64,000 bases of DNA from Piezodorus guildinii. Lineage: Eukaryota; Arthropoda; Insecta; Hemiptera; Pentatomidae. Shown one piece after another: positions 1 to 11,374 of the stretch; within the stretch, counting starts at the first letter, position 1, and each line of letters starts with the position of its first letter. The notes beneath the pieces are model-generated. The model was not told where the DNA came from. It ran no database searches and saw only the letters and a program-made list of their open reading frames with translations. The position numbers and the translations under genes are program-made. The stretch spans positions 108,491,563 to 108,555,562 of the forward strand of contig CM041297.1 of the NCBI GenBank assembly GCA_023052935.1, given 5' to 3'.

Positions 1-26
1 TAAAAATAGGCACACATATATAAATA

Positions 27-300
27 AAACCTGTCCCTCTACAACAAATAAAGGGTCTTTGGCTAAGTACATATAGATATTCGTACCGTTTCTAGGCTAA
101 CGACCATGCAATGAGATGATGAGGTCATGATCACACTCAGACACCAGGTTTTTCCTCAATTTTTTTCGATACCCACTTTATAGAGGCTGGGTTTGTCCCA
201 GGAGTCTCCATACCCTGGGGGCGCCTCCCAACTGAATTAACAGAATAAATAATATTCTGCCACAACCGTGATTCGTACTATCCATTAGACCAAGCCATAT
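27..300 (-). mobile_element. tRNA-derived SINE, family 1 (copy 1a)
   Basis: On the minus strand this reads from a tRNA-like A box (GGTCTAATGGATAG) near 283-299 through the family body (Pro-Ser-like GGGTATGGAGACTCC block, TTGGCTAAGAACGG-type end) to the ACAGGTTTT tail near 27. The part between the A and B boxes is partly lost. The same body is found at 6394-6667, 21068, 43722, 47057, 55405, 57211 and 60403. Short frames seen here are not genes. Confidence 0.85.
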
Positions 301-1029
301 ATCCTCCCATATATATATATATATATATAATGGTCCCATAGAAAACCAGTGTATTATTATTTGGTTCATATTGCCCTCTTCGCGATATGTTGAGGTTGGT
401 GAGTGGAGGTTGGTTTTGTCGTGGTATGAAAGTTGTTATAACTATATATTTCAAAATATAGGTATAAATATGAATCAAATCCAAAGTTAAAATGATTTTT
501 CTGTAAACATTATATACTTACAACAAAGCTAGTTCTACGCAAAGTTAACTAATACTTATAATCCATATAATCCTTCACTTTTAGACTGATTTTGGACATA
601 AAAGATACGTATTCACTTTAAGTTTCTAACATTATTTGTTTTCTTCGAAGTTATTGATTTCTACAATAAAAAAATTAGTTGCACAGAAATTTTATTATCA
701 GTTGTTTTTTTTTCGATTGTAGAAGTCTCATTTCGTCAGACAGACTTAAACTACTTTCCCCGTTTCTCTGCACATGTGTTTCCCATCTCCACTTGGATGT
801 CATGCTGACATCGCTTATTGCTAAACAACTTTCGTTCTCTTTATTCGGTAACCATCTGTTTCCATTTTTCCTTTTCTGGATTTTCCGTGACATCTTGTAG
901 ATTTCTTTATAAATTAGATTATCGCGTTTGATTAATAGTTGTCATATATAGTTCATGTCCGTGTCAAAAATATAGAAAGTGTATAATATGTCATAATGTA
1001 AAAAAAAAACCATCTGCTTGAATCAGGCT
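301..1029. other. AT-rich stretch, no recognisable gene (copy 2 at 6668-7396)
   Basis: After a (TA)n run at 311-328 the DNA is AT-rich. A 72-codon minus-strand frame at 675-893 has ordinary-looking composition (charged and Ser-rich) but no family I recognise, no splice sites I trust, and an overlapping plus-strand frame of equal length. I see no gene I can support. Confidence 0.5.
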
Positions 1030-1031
1030 AC

Positions 1032-1261
1032 TTATAGAAACAAGGAGGCTCCGTCAGTTTCTGTAGAACGTCTATGATTCTTATCATCTAGTTGTTCTAA
1101 AGTTTTTCTCATATGTGGTCTCATATGCATGAACATAGACATAGATTTAATGGAAACGTTAATGATGTGAAATATAGCTGTGTTTAGGCTATCTAGCTCG
1201 TCAGGGGTTCTAACATCGGCGGAAGCTTCCACGGCCTTTGTGATCGGCGACAGTTCAGTGC
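1032..1261 (-). other. Unrecognised minus-strand reading frame, possible exon or transposon relic
   Basis: The frame on the minus strand stays open from about 1261 to a TAA at 1032. It has a non-random, protein-like make-up: a PDELDSL-type acidic stretch, an amphipathic IFHIINVSIKS segment and a KTLEQLDD stretch. GC is higher here than in its flanks. An AG that could serve as an acceptor (TTATAG) lies just upstream on that strand. It matches no family I know. The identical copy is at 7399-7628. It could be a host exon, a transposon remnant or chance. Confidence 0.22.
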
Positions 1262-1817
1262 TATAACAGCTTCCTCATTAACACGTTGATCAAACCACCA
1301 ATGGCTGAGTCTTGCTCATAATGTCTCGCCTATCAGCTATTACATGACATTTACATGATATAGTCGAAATTGAAGCCTAACTAACGCTGCCATAGTCCCA
1401 TAGGTAATACCTATGAATCTCATACCCTGGGAAATGTTTGTTTCGAAATTTCATAGCCCCAAAAAACCTTCTATTGAGGCTCCAATATTTTTCTCCTCAT
1501 GTTATTTTTTTCGTGAAAAATTAGAACTTTCTGATGAGTTTAAATGAAAAACCAATCATGTATGAACTAAAAAATAAATATGACTTTTTCAGGATAAAAT
1601 CATATAGTTTCCAGGAAGAAATATTTTTCTATTCTACTTCTAGAAACTGATTTGAATTTTATTTTTGCAACTAGTGAACTCTGCTTCGCACGGAAACAAT
1701 TTGAATGAGGTTTCATTTATGTTTAAAAAAGCTCTGACCGAATAAAAGTTTAGGAGTCCGCGAAAAATGCAATCAGCAAGAAAATATTTTAATTTTATAA
1801 CGTCTATTCATTATTAT

Positions 1818-1960
1818 ATATCTGTGACGGTCGTGAAAAACTATATAACTCGAGTTAGATCAAAAATGGGCTAACTTCACGTATCACCCTCAGACCTTCT
1901 CCTACGTCGTGTGAATGAAAGATTTTGACGTAACCATTTATTCACGACCGCCAGAGATAT
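1818..1960. mobile_element. Short MITE-like element with inverted ends (family M)
   Basis: The element starts ATATCTGTGACGGTCGTGAA and ends with the imperfect reverse complement TTCACGACCGCCAGAGATAT, giving terminal inverted repeats of about 20 bp around 100 bp of interior. A longer relative in the opposite orientation lies at 55017-55269 with the same ends and the same subterminal AATCTTTCATT block. No transposase is encoded. The ends do not let me assign a superfamily. Confidence 0.72.
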
Positions 1961-2383
1961 AATCTTCGGCAGAATGAAAAACATATATCAAAATTGTTTC
2001 AGTTTATTTGTTTGTTATTTTAAAATAATGTATAAGTAACAGAAAATGTTATTTTCCCATGATAAGAAATCTTGATTAAAATCTATACTTTAAAAAAATA
2101 TAGAAATAACTAAGGTTCCTATCCTTCATCCTTTATTAGGTTTATTACTATTTTTTATTTCAAATAAATCATTTAAAACACAATTTAAAGGTTTGATTTA
2201 GTTTCCATGGGAATGCTGTTTATACCTTTTTCATAATTTTTGCAGGCAGAATTTATAATATTTTAATAGAATTCATAATTTTTTCAATAAATTCCTTAAT
2301 TTCTTTAACCCATTTTATATAGTTAGTTTTATGAGGTTTTGTTATAAAAAATCTAAATATTTTTATTAAATCTTGTTGTTGTT

Positions 2384-2600
2384 CATTTATTTAAAGTTAC
2401 TTTATGTTACTGCGGCTAATCCGACGGTGCTATAGCGGGAGTCCTAAAGTTTGCCTATCCATGTCTAGTAAGGATAAGGATCTTCAAACATTTTCTTGAA
2501 ATCGCAGGCTTCGAAACCCATTTTACGTCCCCTCCGAAGGACGGCATAAACGAAGATTTTTTACGCCCTCAAAATAATTCTAGGGCCATCTGCAATTTTA
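2384..2600 (-). mobile_element. SINE family 3 fragment (tRNA head lost)
   Basis: The plus-strand order of blocks is TTATTTAA, then TGCGGCTAATCCGACGGTGCTA, then GGGAGTCCTAAA, then TAGTAAGGATAAGGATCTT, then ACGCCCTCAAAATAATTCTAGGGCC. It matches the better preserved copy at 52022-52272, whose right end is a tRNA-like head on the minus strand. Here that head has decayed. The duplicated copy is at 8751-8967. Confidence 0.65.
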
Positions 2601-4440
2601 TTTTGTAACCACTCAAGGTAGCCAAAAAAAAATTACCTCATTTTCTCGTAGTAATGAAGAAAAGCAACGTTCCATATATTGGACGTCGAAAAGTCGTCCC
2701 CAGCTTCAGATGAAAAACGTTATTGAAGCTATTATACCTAATTGCCAATATTTTATCCTGTATACAAAGGATTGTTTTTATTACAGGCATAGATACCAGT
2801 CCGTATCTAATTTTGCCTTTGTATCGATGGAATGTGCGTATGAGTCATCACCCCTCCCATATTGTTACGAGATTTTTGGTAATATCATGGTTTCAGTTTA
2901 TTGGTAAAAACGTGGCTACAATCTAAATTAGATAACATAAAAACGAAAAAAAAATAATAATGGTATAAGTGTGAAGCAATGAACCCCTGAGTTGAAGCAA
3001 TGAAAAAGGAAATTTCTATAGTTCGAAGGAATATTAAGATTCTTTATTATTTTTATGAAAAAAATAGCCCTATAGGTATATGTTTTTTTTAATAAATTAA
3101 TACCGTGAACTCATTTTCTACGTGCCCGTTTGTGTTAATGCTCCAGGTCTATAGTGGAGAGGCTTCATAATTTAACATAACGTCATGTTCACAAATGTTT
3201 CCTTTCTATATTATTAGGTTTTTTAAAAAAATATTTGATTCGTCCTCATATCTTGTTATTTTCAGGAGTTATTTTTAGAAGAATAACTATATATAAGTAG
3301 TATTTATATATTACCAATGAGGATTATTTTTAACGTTTTTTTTTTTTTTTTTAATAGCGGTTTTTGTTATGTATGTATCGTTGATAGGCTCTATTATATT
3401 AATAACATTGTTTTTCATATCTCTGAGAGACTTTGTTATTTTATTTTTAAAATTGATTAGAGGTTTTAAGAAGTATGTATCTACACTTGTGTATAACTTC
3501 GATGTAAAAGTTTATTAATATAGTAATAAAATTATCATTATCAAATGTGTGATCGTGATGTAATAAAAAAAATCAGAATAAATTTTGTTATATCTTAATT
3601 ACTTAGGCTGATATTTTTATTTTATTTTAATAATCGATCATTAAGAATAAATTTTAATTTCGTTCGTTATATCCCTTGGTGTTGATTTATTTAGTCAGTA
3701 AAATTACCCAATATAATTTTGAGGAATGGCTCATACTACAGCTTCTATGAAATGAATCATATCACTGTGTGTATGGGCAGAAATGACTTATGTACATTAA
3801 ATGTAAAAAGTAAAACAATTACTATATTCTGAAAACATCCATTTCTGTTTAAAAGCTTCATTTCGCTAAAAATATATTTTTAAGGCTCATATTTAGTCTT
3901 CAAGTCGGGACTATTGGATCGTTATGACTATGTTTGAAATTCTATCGACTATAAAATGTATGTTTTTTTGTTTTGTTTTTTTTCTTTATTATCTACGTTT
4001 AATTTATTTCAAAACAAGCTTGTTAACGGAAATTCTTTTTACTCCTAACTAGAGATTTCCTGAAGGCCATTTCTATCAAGAGGAGTTAAACTCCTGTAAT
4101 TTGACGTAATTTGCCAATGAGTGGTCTTATACCACGTTCTGTTAATTAAAATTAAAGCGTTCGTCATCCTAGTCCGATGCTTTTAGTTAAGTTTTACGAC
4201 ATGTCTATTAAAATTTACTAGAAGAATTATTAAATGAATTGGTTTAAGAAGAGTTAAAATTACTTGTTAGTTCTTAATGTGATCTATTATGTTTTTTATG
4301 TTGTTATTATTTTTTTTTTAAACAGATGTATTATTATTTCAAAAACATATGTATCTTTTTTTTTTATTTTATCTCCACTATATTCCAAGAAAAAACAAAA
4401 CAAAAAAAAACTGTTGATTTATCTTTATTAAACTATGTAT
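2601..4440. other. AT-rich non-coding stretch (copy 2 at 8968-10805)
   Basis: The sequence is low-complexity with many poly(T) runs. Small frames at 2710-2926 have no coding character. A segment near 4200-4270 reappears in inverted orientation at 11815-11890. Nothing else is recognisable. Confidence 0.5.
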
Positions 4441-4532
4441 ATAACTTAAAAAAATGTATTGTGAATAGCCATGCCAGGCTCTATTTGTAAGGGGAATACC
4501 CCAAAGACAAATAAAATCTATTCTATTCTACT
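4441..4532 (+). mobile_element. Non-LTR retrotransposon 3' end (tail only)
   Basis: A short hairpin (GGGGAATACCCC) is followed by AAAGACAAATAAAAT and a TCTATTCTATTCTA run. The same plan, a GGGAC...GTCCC-type hairpin followed by AATAAA and a TCTATT-type tail, is seen at 47895-48000 and, in reverse, near 5110 and 24790. This is typical of LINE 3' untranslated ends. No coding part is left. The duplicated copy is at 10807-10898. Confidence 0.55.
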
Positions 4533-5099
4533 ATCTTTCTTCTTCTTTTTTTTTTTTCAATTTTATTTTTATTTTCTGTATTCATTTCTAATTGTCACTA
4601 AACTTTCATTTCATATTATAGTTTTCTTATCATAAACGCTAGATATGATTTATTCATTCCATTTTGTTTCTATTATTTTAGCTCTTCCATTTTATTTATC
4701 ATTTATATTTTTTTCAAAATTACTGAAGTAGTGCTATGCCGACATGGGATCGAGTAACATTTTACATTTCAAATTAAATCTTATTAAAAAAAGTTAAATT
4801 TAACATCTGATATTTTTTCCTATAATATCAAACATTGTAATTGAAGAAAATAATATATCTGTTTTATTAATTTCCGTTTTATCACTGCAGAATAAATCCG
4901 ATAAGTTTGAGATTAAAAATATATTAACTCTCCAGTTTTCTTTATTCTTGATCCTTGTTTTCAGTTTCACTTACTCGACAAACGCTTCAACCTTCCAATT
5001 GACTACAATTGCTATGAGTACACAGCATACCGCATCAATCCTGAAAACAATATGTCTAATCAATTGATCCTAATAATTTTATTTTCTAAGAGTTAAGGT

Positions 5100-5590
5100 A
5101 TAATAATGAAATGAAAAGTAATTTTATTCTGGGACGAGTAGTCCCCTAAGAATATCAACAAAAGTACAATATAAATAATAATTGTCTGGTCGTTTAAGAC
5201 TTCATTTTAACAATAAAAGACAAGTATTGTGGCAATGAATAGATATCATCTATAGCTTTTAAATATTACATATGTTGGGAAGATTGTTACTTTAGGAGAT
5301 GGAGAAATAGTTGGTGTCTAAAAGTGGATAATGATAAGGATTTACGAATGGATACAGGCAAGGAATTCCGAAATAGGGTAGCACGAATAATAAAGGATTT
5401 TTTGAAGGAAGCAGATCTGTGAGAATTTATATACAAGTTTATAGGTTGGGATCTAGTGTTTACAAGTGGTAAGCATATCAAGAATAGAAGGAGGTTTTTT
5501 TGTATGGAAAAATCGGAAGAGACAGACACCAAGGAGGTACTGCCGACGGAAAGAGGGATAGAGCCGATTCAACTCGGTATACCTTCTAGA
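5100..5590 (-). pseudogene. LINE reverse-transcriptase C-terminus and 3' end, truncated
   Basis: On the minus strand a frame ending at 5287 contains NTRSQPINLYINSHR, then SFKKSFIIRATLFRNSLP and SLSLSTFRHQLF. This is the characteristic C-terminal tail of non-LTR retrotransposon reverse transcriptases (a TRS..N...HRT..F..S...RA..LWNSLP..IR...SL..FK..L pattern). Upstream residues continue in another frame, with an ELNRLYPSFRRQYL-like stretch, so there is at least one frameshift. Past the stop, the 3' region has the GGGGAC/GTCCC hairpin and an AATAAA-like tail at 5110-5160. A relative lies at 24788-25480. It is 5'-truncated and dead. Confidence 0.75.
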
Positions 5591-6367
5591 AACATGGGAG
5601 CGCCTGGGATTCCACATCTGAATCTAATGATACTGTTATATATTTTCTTTAATTTAAATATTATTTATGAAGATCTTTTTAGTATATTATTTTTTGGACA
5701 ATATGAAAGAAGGTTTTTAAATGTAACTTTAATTTTATTTTCTAGTGAACTACAATAAAGAAAGGTACTGTTACTTAAAATGAATGTAGAAAGTAGGAAG
5801 AATTAGTTTTTCTATATATAATTCATATTACGTAAGATATAGAAAGATTATTGGAAAATGTCATAAAACTTTAAGCTTTATTTATATCTTATCTTTCCCT
5901 TTCTCTTTCTTGTTGTGTCCAAGAATGTATATTTAATCTAAACCCTGATTTAAACGGCTTATCGAAAATTCATTTTTTTCGATATTGTTTCTGTTAATAG
6001 ATGCGGTCTCGCGTGTTGTGAATACTTCAAGGTCGATACACGTCCTTTGGGAATTAGGGTAAACAGAATCAATTTTTTTCTGACGCTGTGTGCATTATTA
6101 TTTCATTCGACGAGTGTCCCTGTTTGTTTTCGACCATATTCAATATTCAATGGTGTTTTTTAACTTGTAGGTATACAGTTACTTGAATACACTGACCGAC
6201 ATTCCAGATCGCTTTTTGGCCAGAGATCAGTTAAAAGGAATTTAGAAAATGAAATATACCCGATTGGCTAACCATAACTTCTAACAGGAAGGTGTTACCA
6301 ACAAATAGTAAATGTTATACATTCGGGTTCATAATATGTGTAAAATTTATCATTACAAATTTGTAAT
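5591..6367. other. Unique spacer between the duplicated blocks
   Basis: This AT-rich DNA is present once in the window. I see no gene, RNA or recognisable transposon in it. If the duplication is a true tandem array, this spacer should also occur upstream of position 1. Confidence 0.5.
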
Positions 6368-6393
6368 TAAAAATAGGCACACATATATAAATA

Positions 6394-6667
6394 AAACCTG
6401 TCCCTCTACAACAAATAAAGGGTCTTTGGCTAAGTACATATAGATATTCGTACCGTTTCTAGGCTAACGACCATGCAATGAGATGATGAGGTCATGATCA
6501 CACTCAGACACCAGGTTTTTCCTCAATTTTTTTCGATACCCACTTTATAGAGGCTGGGTTTGTCCCAGGAGTCTCCATACCCTGGGGGCGCCTCCCAACT
6601 GAATTAACAGAATAAATAATATTCTGCCACAACCGTGATTCGTACTATCCATTAGACCAAGCCATAT
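6394..6667 (-). mobile_element. tRNA-derived SINE, family 1 (copy 1b)
   Basis: This is the same SINE as at 27-300, carried along by the 6.37 kb duplication. It has the same internal deletion and the same adjacent TA microsatellite, so it is not an independent insertion. Confidence 0.85.
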
Positions 6668-7398
6668 ATCCTCCCATATATATATATATATATATAATGG
6701 TCCCATAGAAAACCAGTGTATTATTATTTGGTTCATATTGCCCTCTTCGCGATATGTTGAGGTTGGTGAGTGGAGGTTGGTTTTGTCGTGGTATGAAAGT
6801 TGTTATAACTATATATTTCAAAATATAGGTATAAATATGAATCAAATCCAAAGTTAAAATGATTTTTCTGTAAACATTATATACTTACAACAAAGCTAGT
6901 TCTACGCAAAGTTAACTAATACTTATAATCCATATAATCCTTCACTTTTAGACTGATTTTGGACATAAAAGATACGTATTCACTTTAAGTTTCTAACATT
7001 ATTTGTTTTCTTCGAAGTTATTGATTTCTACAATAAAAAAATTAGTTGCACAGAAATTTTATTATCAGTTGTTTTTTTTTCGATTGTAGAAGTCTCATTT
7101 CGTCAGACAGACTTAAACTACTTTCCCCGTTTCTCTGCACATGTGTTTCCCATCTCCACTTGGATGTCATGCTGACATCGCTTATTGCTAAACAACTTTC
7201 GTTCTCTTTATTCGGTAACCATCTGTTTCCATTTTTCCTTTTCTGGATTTTCCGTGACATCTTGTAGATTTCTTTATAAATTAGATTATCGCGTTTGATT
7301 AATAGTTGTCATATATAGTTCATGTCCGTGTCAAAAATATAGAAAGTGTATAATATGTCATAATGTAAAAAAAAAACCATCTGCTTGAATCAGGCTAC

Positions 7399-7628
7399 TT
7401 ATAGAAACAAGGAGGCTCCGTCAGTTTCTGTAGAACGTCTATGATTCTTATCATCTAGTTGTTCTAAAGTTTTTCTCATATGTGGTCTCATATGCATGAA
7501 CATAGACATAGATTTAATGGAAACGTTAATGATGTGAAATATAGCTGTGTTTAGGCTATCTAGCTCGTCAGGGGTTCTAACATCGGCGGAAGCTTCCACG
7601 GCCTTTGTGATCGGCGACAGTTCAGTGC
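7399..7628 (-). other. Duplicate of the unrecognised frame at 1032-1261
   Basis: This is identical in sequence to 1032-1261 because it lies in the second copy of the duplication. Identity here says nothing about selection. Confidence 0.22.
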
Positions 7629-8183
7629 TATAACAGCTTCCTCATTAACACGTTGATCAAACCACCAATGGCTGAGTCTTGCTCATAATGTCTCGCCTAT
7701 CAGCTATTACATGACATTTACATGATATAGTCGAAATTGAAGCCTAACTAACGCTGCCATAGTCCCATAGGTAATACCTATGAATCTCATACCCTGGGAA
7801 ATGTTTGTTTCGAAATTTCATAGCCCCAAAAAACCTTCTATTGAGGCTCCAATATTTTTCTCCTCATGTTATTTTTTCGTGAAAAATTAGAACTTTCTGA
7901 TGAGTTTAAATGAAAAACCAATCATGTATGAACTAAAAAATAAATATGACTTTTTCAGGATAAAATCATATAGTTTCCAGGAAGAAATATTTTTCTATTC
8001 TACTTCTAGAAACTGATTTGAATTTTATTTTTGCAACTAGTGAACTCTGCTTCGCACGGAAACAATTTGAATGAGGTTTCATTTATGTTTAAAAAAGCTC
8101 TGACCGAATAAAAGTTTAGGAGTCCGCGAAAAATGCAATCAGCAAGAAAATATTTTAATTTTATAACGTCTATTCATTATTAT

Positions 8184-8326
8184 ATATCTGTGACGGTCGT
8201 GAAAAACTATATAACTCGAGTTAGATCAAAAATGGGCTAACTTCACGTATCACCCTCAGACCTTCTCCTACGTCGTGTGAATGAAAGATTTTGACGTAAC
8301 CATTTATTCACGACCGCCAGAGATAT
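8184..8326. mobile_element. MITE-like element, family M, duplicated copy
   Basis: This copy of the element at 1818-1960 was carried by the tandem duplication. Inverted ends and interior are the same. Confidence 0.72.
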
Positions 8327-8750
8327 AATCTTCGGCAGAATGAAAAACATATATCAAAATTGTTTCAGTTTATTTGTTTGTTATTTTAAAATAATGTATA
8401 AGTAACAGAAAATGTTATTTTCCCATGATAAGAAATCTTGATTAAAATCTATACTTTAAAAAAATATAGAAATAACTAAGGTTCCTATCCTTCATCCTTT
8501 ATTAGGTTTATTACTATTTTTTATTTCAAATAAATCATTTAAAACACAATTTAAAGGTTTGATTTAGTTTCCATGGGAATGCTGTTTATACCTTTTTCAT
8601 AATTTTTGCAGGCAGAATTTATAATATTTTTAATAGAATTCATAATTTTTTCAATAAATTCCTTAATTTCTTTAACCCATTTTATATAGTTAGTTTTATG
8701 AGGTTTTGTTATAAAAAATCTAAATATTTTTATTAAATCTTGTTGTTGTT

Positions 8751-8967
8751 CATTTATTTAAAGTTACTTTATGTTACTGCGGCTAATCCGACGGTGCTAT
8801 AGCGGGAGTCCTAAAGTTTGCCTATCCATGTCTAGTAAGGATAAGGATCTTCAAACATTTTCTTGAAATCGCAGGCTTCGAAACCCATTTTACGTCCCCT
8901 CCGAAGGACGGCATAAACGAAGATTTTTTACGCCCTCAAAATAATTCTAGGGCCATCTGCAATTTTA
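8751..8967 (-). mobile_element. SINE family 3 fragment, duplicated copy
   Basis: This is the same fragment as 2384-2600, within the second copy of the tandem duplication. Confidence 0.65.
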
Positions 8968-10806
8968 TTTTGTAACCACTCAAGGTAGCCAAAAAAAAAT
9001 TACCTCATTTTCTCGTAGTAATGAAGAAAAGCAACGTTCCATATATTGGACGTCGAAAAGTCGTCCCCAGCTTCAGATGAAAAACGTTATTGAAGCTATT
9101 ATACCTAATTGCCAATATTTTATCCTGTATACAAAGGATTGTTTTTATTACAGGCATAGATACCAGTCCGTATCTAATTTTGCCTTTGTATCGATGGAAT
9201 GTGCGTATGAGTCATCACCCCTCCCATATTGTTACGAGATTTTTGGTAATATCATGGTTTCAGTTTATTGGTAAAAACGTGGCTACAATCTAAATTAGAT
9301 AACATAAAAACGAAAAAAAAATAATAATGGTATAAGTGTGAAGCAATGAACCCCTGAGTTGAAGCAATGAAAAAGGAAATTTCTATAGTTCGAAGGAATA
9401 TTAAGATTCTTTATTATTTTTATGAAAAAAATAGCCCTATAGGTATATGTTTTTTTTAATAAATTAATACCGTGAACTCATTTTCTACGTGCCCGTTTGT
9501 GTTAATGCTCCAGGTCTATAGTGGAGAGGCTTCATAATTTAACATAACGTCATGTTCACAAATGTTTCCTTTCTATATTATTAGGTTTTTTAAAAAAATA
9601 TTTGATTCGTCCTCATATCTTGTTATTTTCAGGAGTTATTTTTAGAAGAATAACTATATATAAGTAGTATTTATATATTACCAATGAGGATTATTTTTAA
9701 CGTTTTTTTTTTTTTTTTTAATAGCGGTTTTTGTTATGTATGTATCGTTGATAGGCTCTATTATATTAATAACATTGTTTTTCATATCTCTGAGAGACTT
9801 TGTTATTTTATTTTTAAAATTGATTAGAGGTTTTAAGAAGTATGTATCTACACTTGTGTATAACTTCGATGTAAAAGTTTATTAATATAGTAATAAAATT
9901 ATCATTATCAAATGTGTGATCGTGATGTAATAAAAAAAATCAGAATAAATTTTGTTATATCTTAATTACTTAGGCTGATATTTTTATTTTATTTTAATAA
10001 TCGATCATTAAGAATAAATTTTAATTTCGTTCGTTATATCCCTTGGTGTTGATTTATTTAGTCAGTAAAATTACCCAATATAATTTTGAGGAATGGCTCA
10101 TACTACAGCTTCTATGAAATGAATCATATCACTGTGTGTATGGGCAGAAATGACTTATGTACATTAAATGTAAAAAGTAAAACAATTACTATATTCTGAA
10201 AACATCCATTTCTGTTTAAAAGCTTCATTTCGCTAAAAATATATTTTTAAGGCTCATATTTAGTCTTCAAGTCGGGACTATTGGATCGTTATGACTATGT
10301 TTGAAATTCTATCGACTATAAAATGTATGTTTTTTTGTTTTGTTTTTTTTCTTTATTATCTACGTTTAATTTATTTCAAAACAAGCTTGTTAACGGAAAT
10401 TCTTTTTACTCCTAACTAGAGATTTCCTGAAGGCCATTTCTATCAAGAGGAGTTAAACTCCTGTAATTTGACGTAATTTGCCAATGAGTGGTCTTATACC
10501 ACGTTCTGTTAATTAAAATTAAAGCGTTCGTCATCCTAGTCCGATGCTTTTAGTTAAGTTTTACGACATGTCTATTAAAATTTACTAGAAGAATTATTAA
10601 ATGAATTGGTTTAAGAAGAGTTAAAATTACTTGTTAGTTCTTAATGTGATCTATTATGTTTTTTATGTTGTTATTATTTTTTTTTTAAACAGATGTATTA
10701 TTATTTCAAAAACATATGTATCTTTTTTTTTTATTTTATCTCCACTATATTCCAAGAAAAAACAAAACAAAAAAAAACTGTTGATTTATCTTTATTAAAC
10801 TATGTA

Positions 10807-10898
10807 TATAACTTAAAAAAATGTATTGTGAATAGCCATGCCAGGCTCTATTTGTAAGGGGAATACCCCAAAGACAAATAAAATCTATTCTATTCTAC
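10807..10898 (+). mobile_element. Non-LTR retrotransposon 3' end, duplicated copy
   Basis: This has the same hairpin and TCTATT tail as 4441-4532. The downstream T run is one base shorter in this copy, one of the few differences between the two 5 kb blocks. Confidence 0.55.
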
Positions 10899-11374
10899 TA
10901 TCTTTCTTCTTCTTTTTTTTTTTCAATTTTATTTTTATTTTCTGTATTCATTTCTAATTGTCACTAAACTTTCATTTCATATTATAGTTTTCTTATCATA
11001 AACGCTAGATATGATTTATTCATTCCATTTTGTTTCTATTATTTTAGCTCTTCCATTTTATTTATCATTTATATTTTTTTCAAAATTACTGAAGTAGTGC
11101 TATGCCGACATGGGATCGAGTAACATTTTACATTTCAAATTAAATCTTATTAAAAAAAGTTAAATTTAACATCTGATATTTTTTCCTATAATATCAAACA
11201 TTGTAATTGAAGAAAATAATATATCTGTTTTATTAATTTCCGTTTTATCACTGCAGAATAAATCCGATAAGTTTGAGATTAAAAATATATTAACTCTCCA
11301 GTTTTCTTTATTCTTGATCCTTGTTTTCAGTTTCACTTACTCGACAAACGCTTCAACCTTCCAATTGACTACAA

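Larger units (their letters stand above)
1..5008 (+). repeat. Tandem duplication, copy 1 (start cut by window edge)
   Basis: This 5.0 kb block recurs in the same orientation at 6368-11374 with an offset of 6367 bp. In the stretches compared base by base, the only differences are single-base length changes in homopolymers: a T run near 1507, a T run near 2263 and a T run near 4550. The right breakpoint is sharp: both copies run to the same ACTACAA and then diverge completely at 5009 and 11375. The left end is not visible because the window opens inside the repeat. The block carries a SINE, a MITE, a second SINE fragment and a LINE 3' tail, all present in both copies, so it was copied after those insertions. 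Confidence 0.97.
6368..11374 (+). repeat. Tandem duplication, copy 2
   Basis: This is the second copy of the 5.0 kb block at 1-5008. It starts where unique sequence 5009-6367 gives way to the same AAAAATAGGCACAC that opens the window. The near-perfect match covers non-functional AT-rich DNA, so selection cannot explain it. It means a very recent duplication or gene-conversion event, or two overlapping contig ends or haplotypes joined in the assembly. Confidence 0.97.

Noticed and set aside
178..369. Minus-strand frame, repeated at 6545-6736
   Set aside because: It lies in a SINE and its AT microsatellite; the YIYIYIY run is translated (TA)n.
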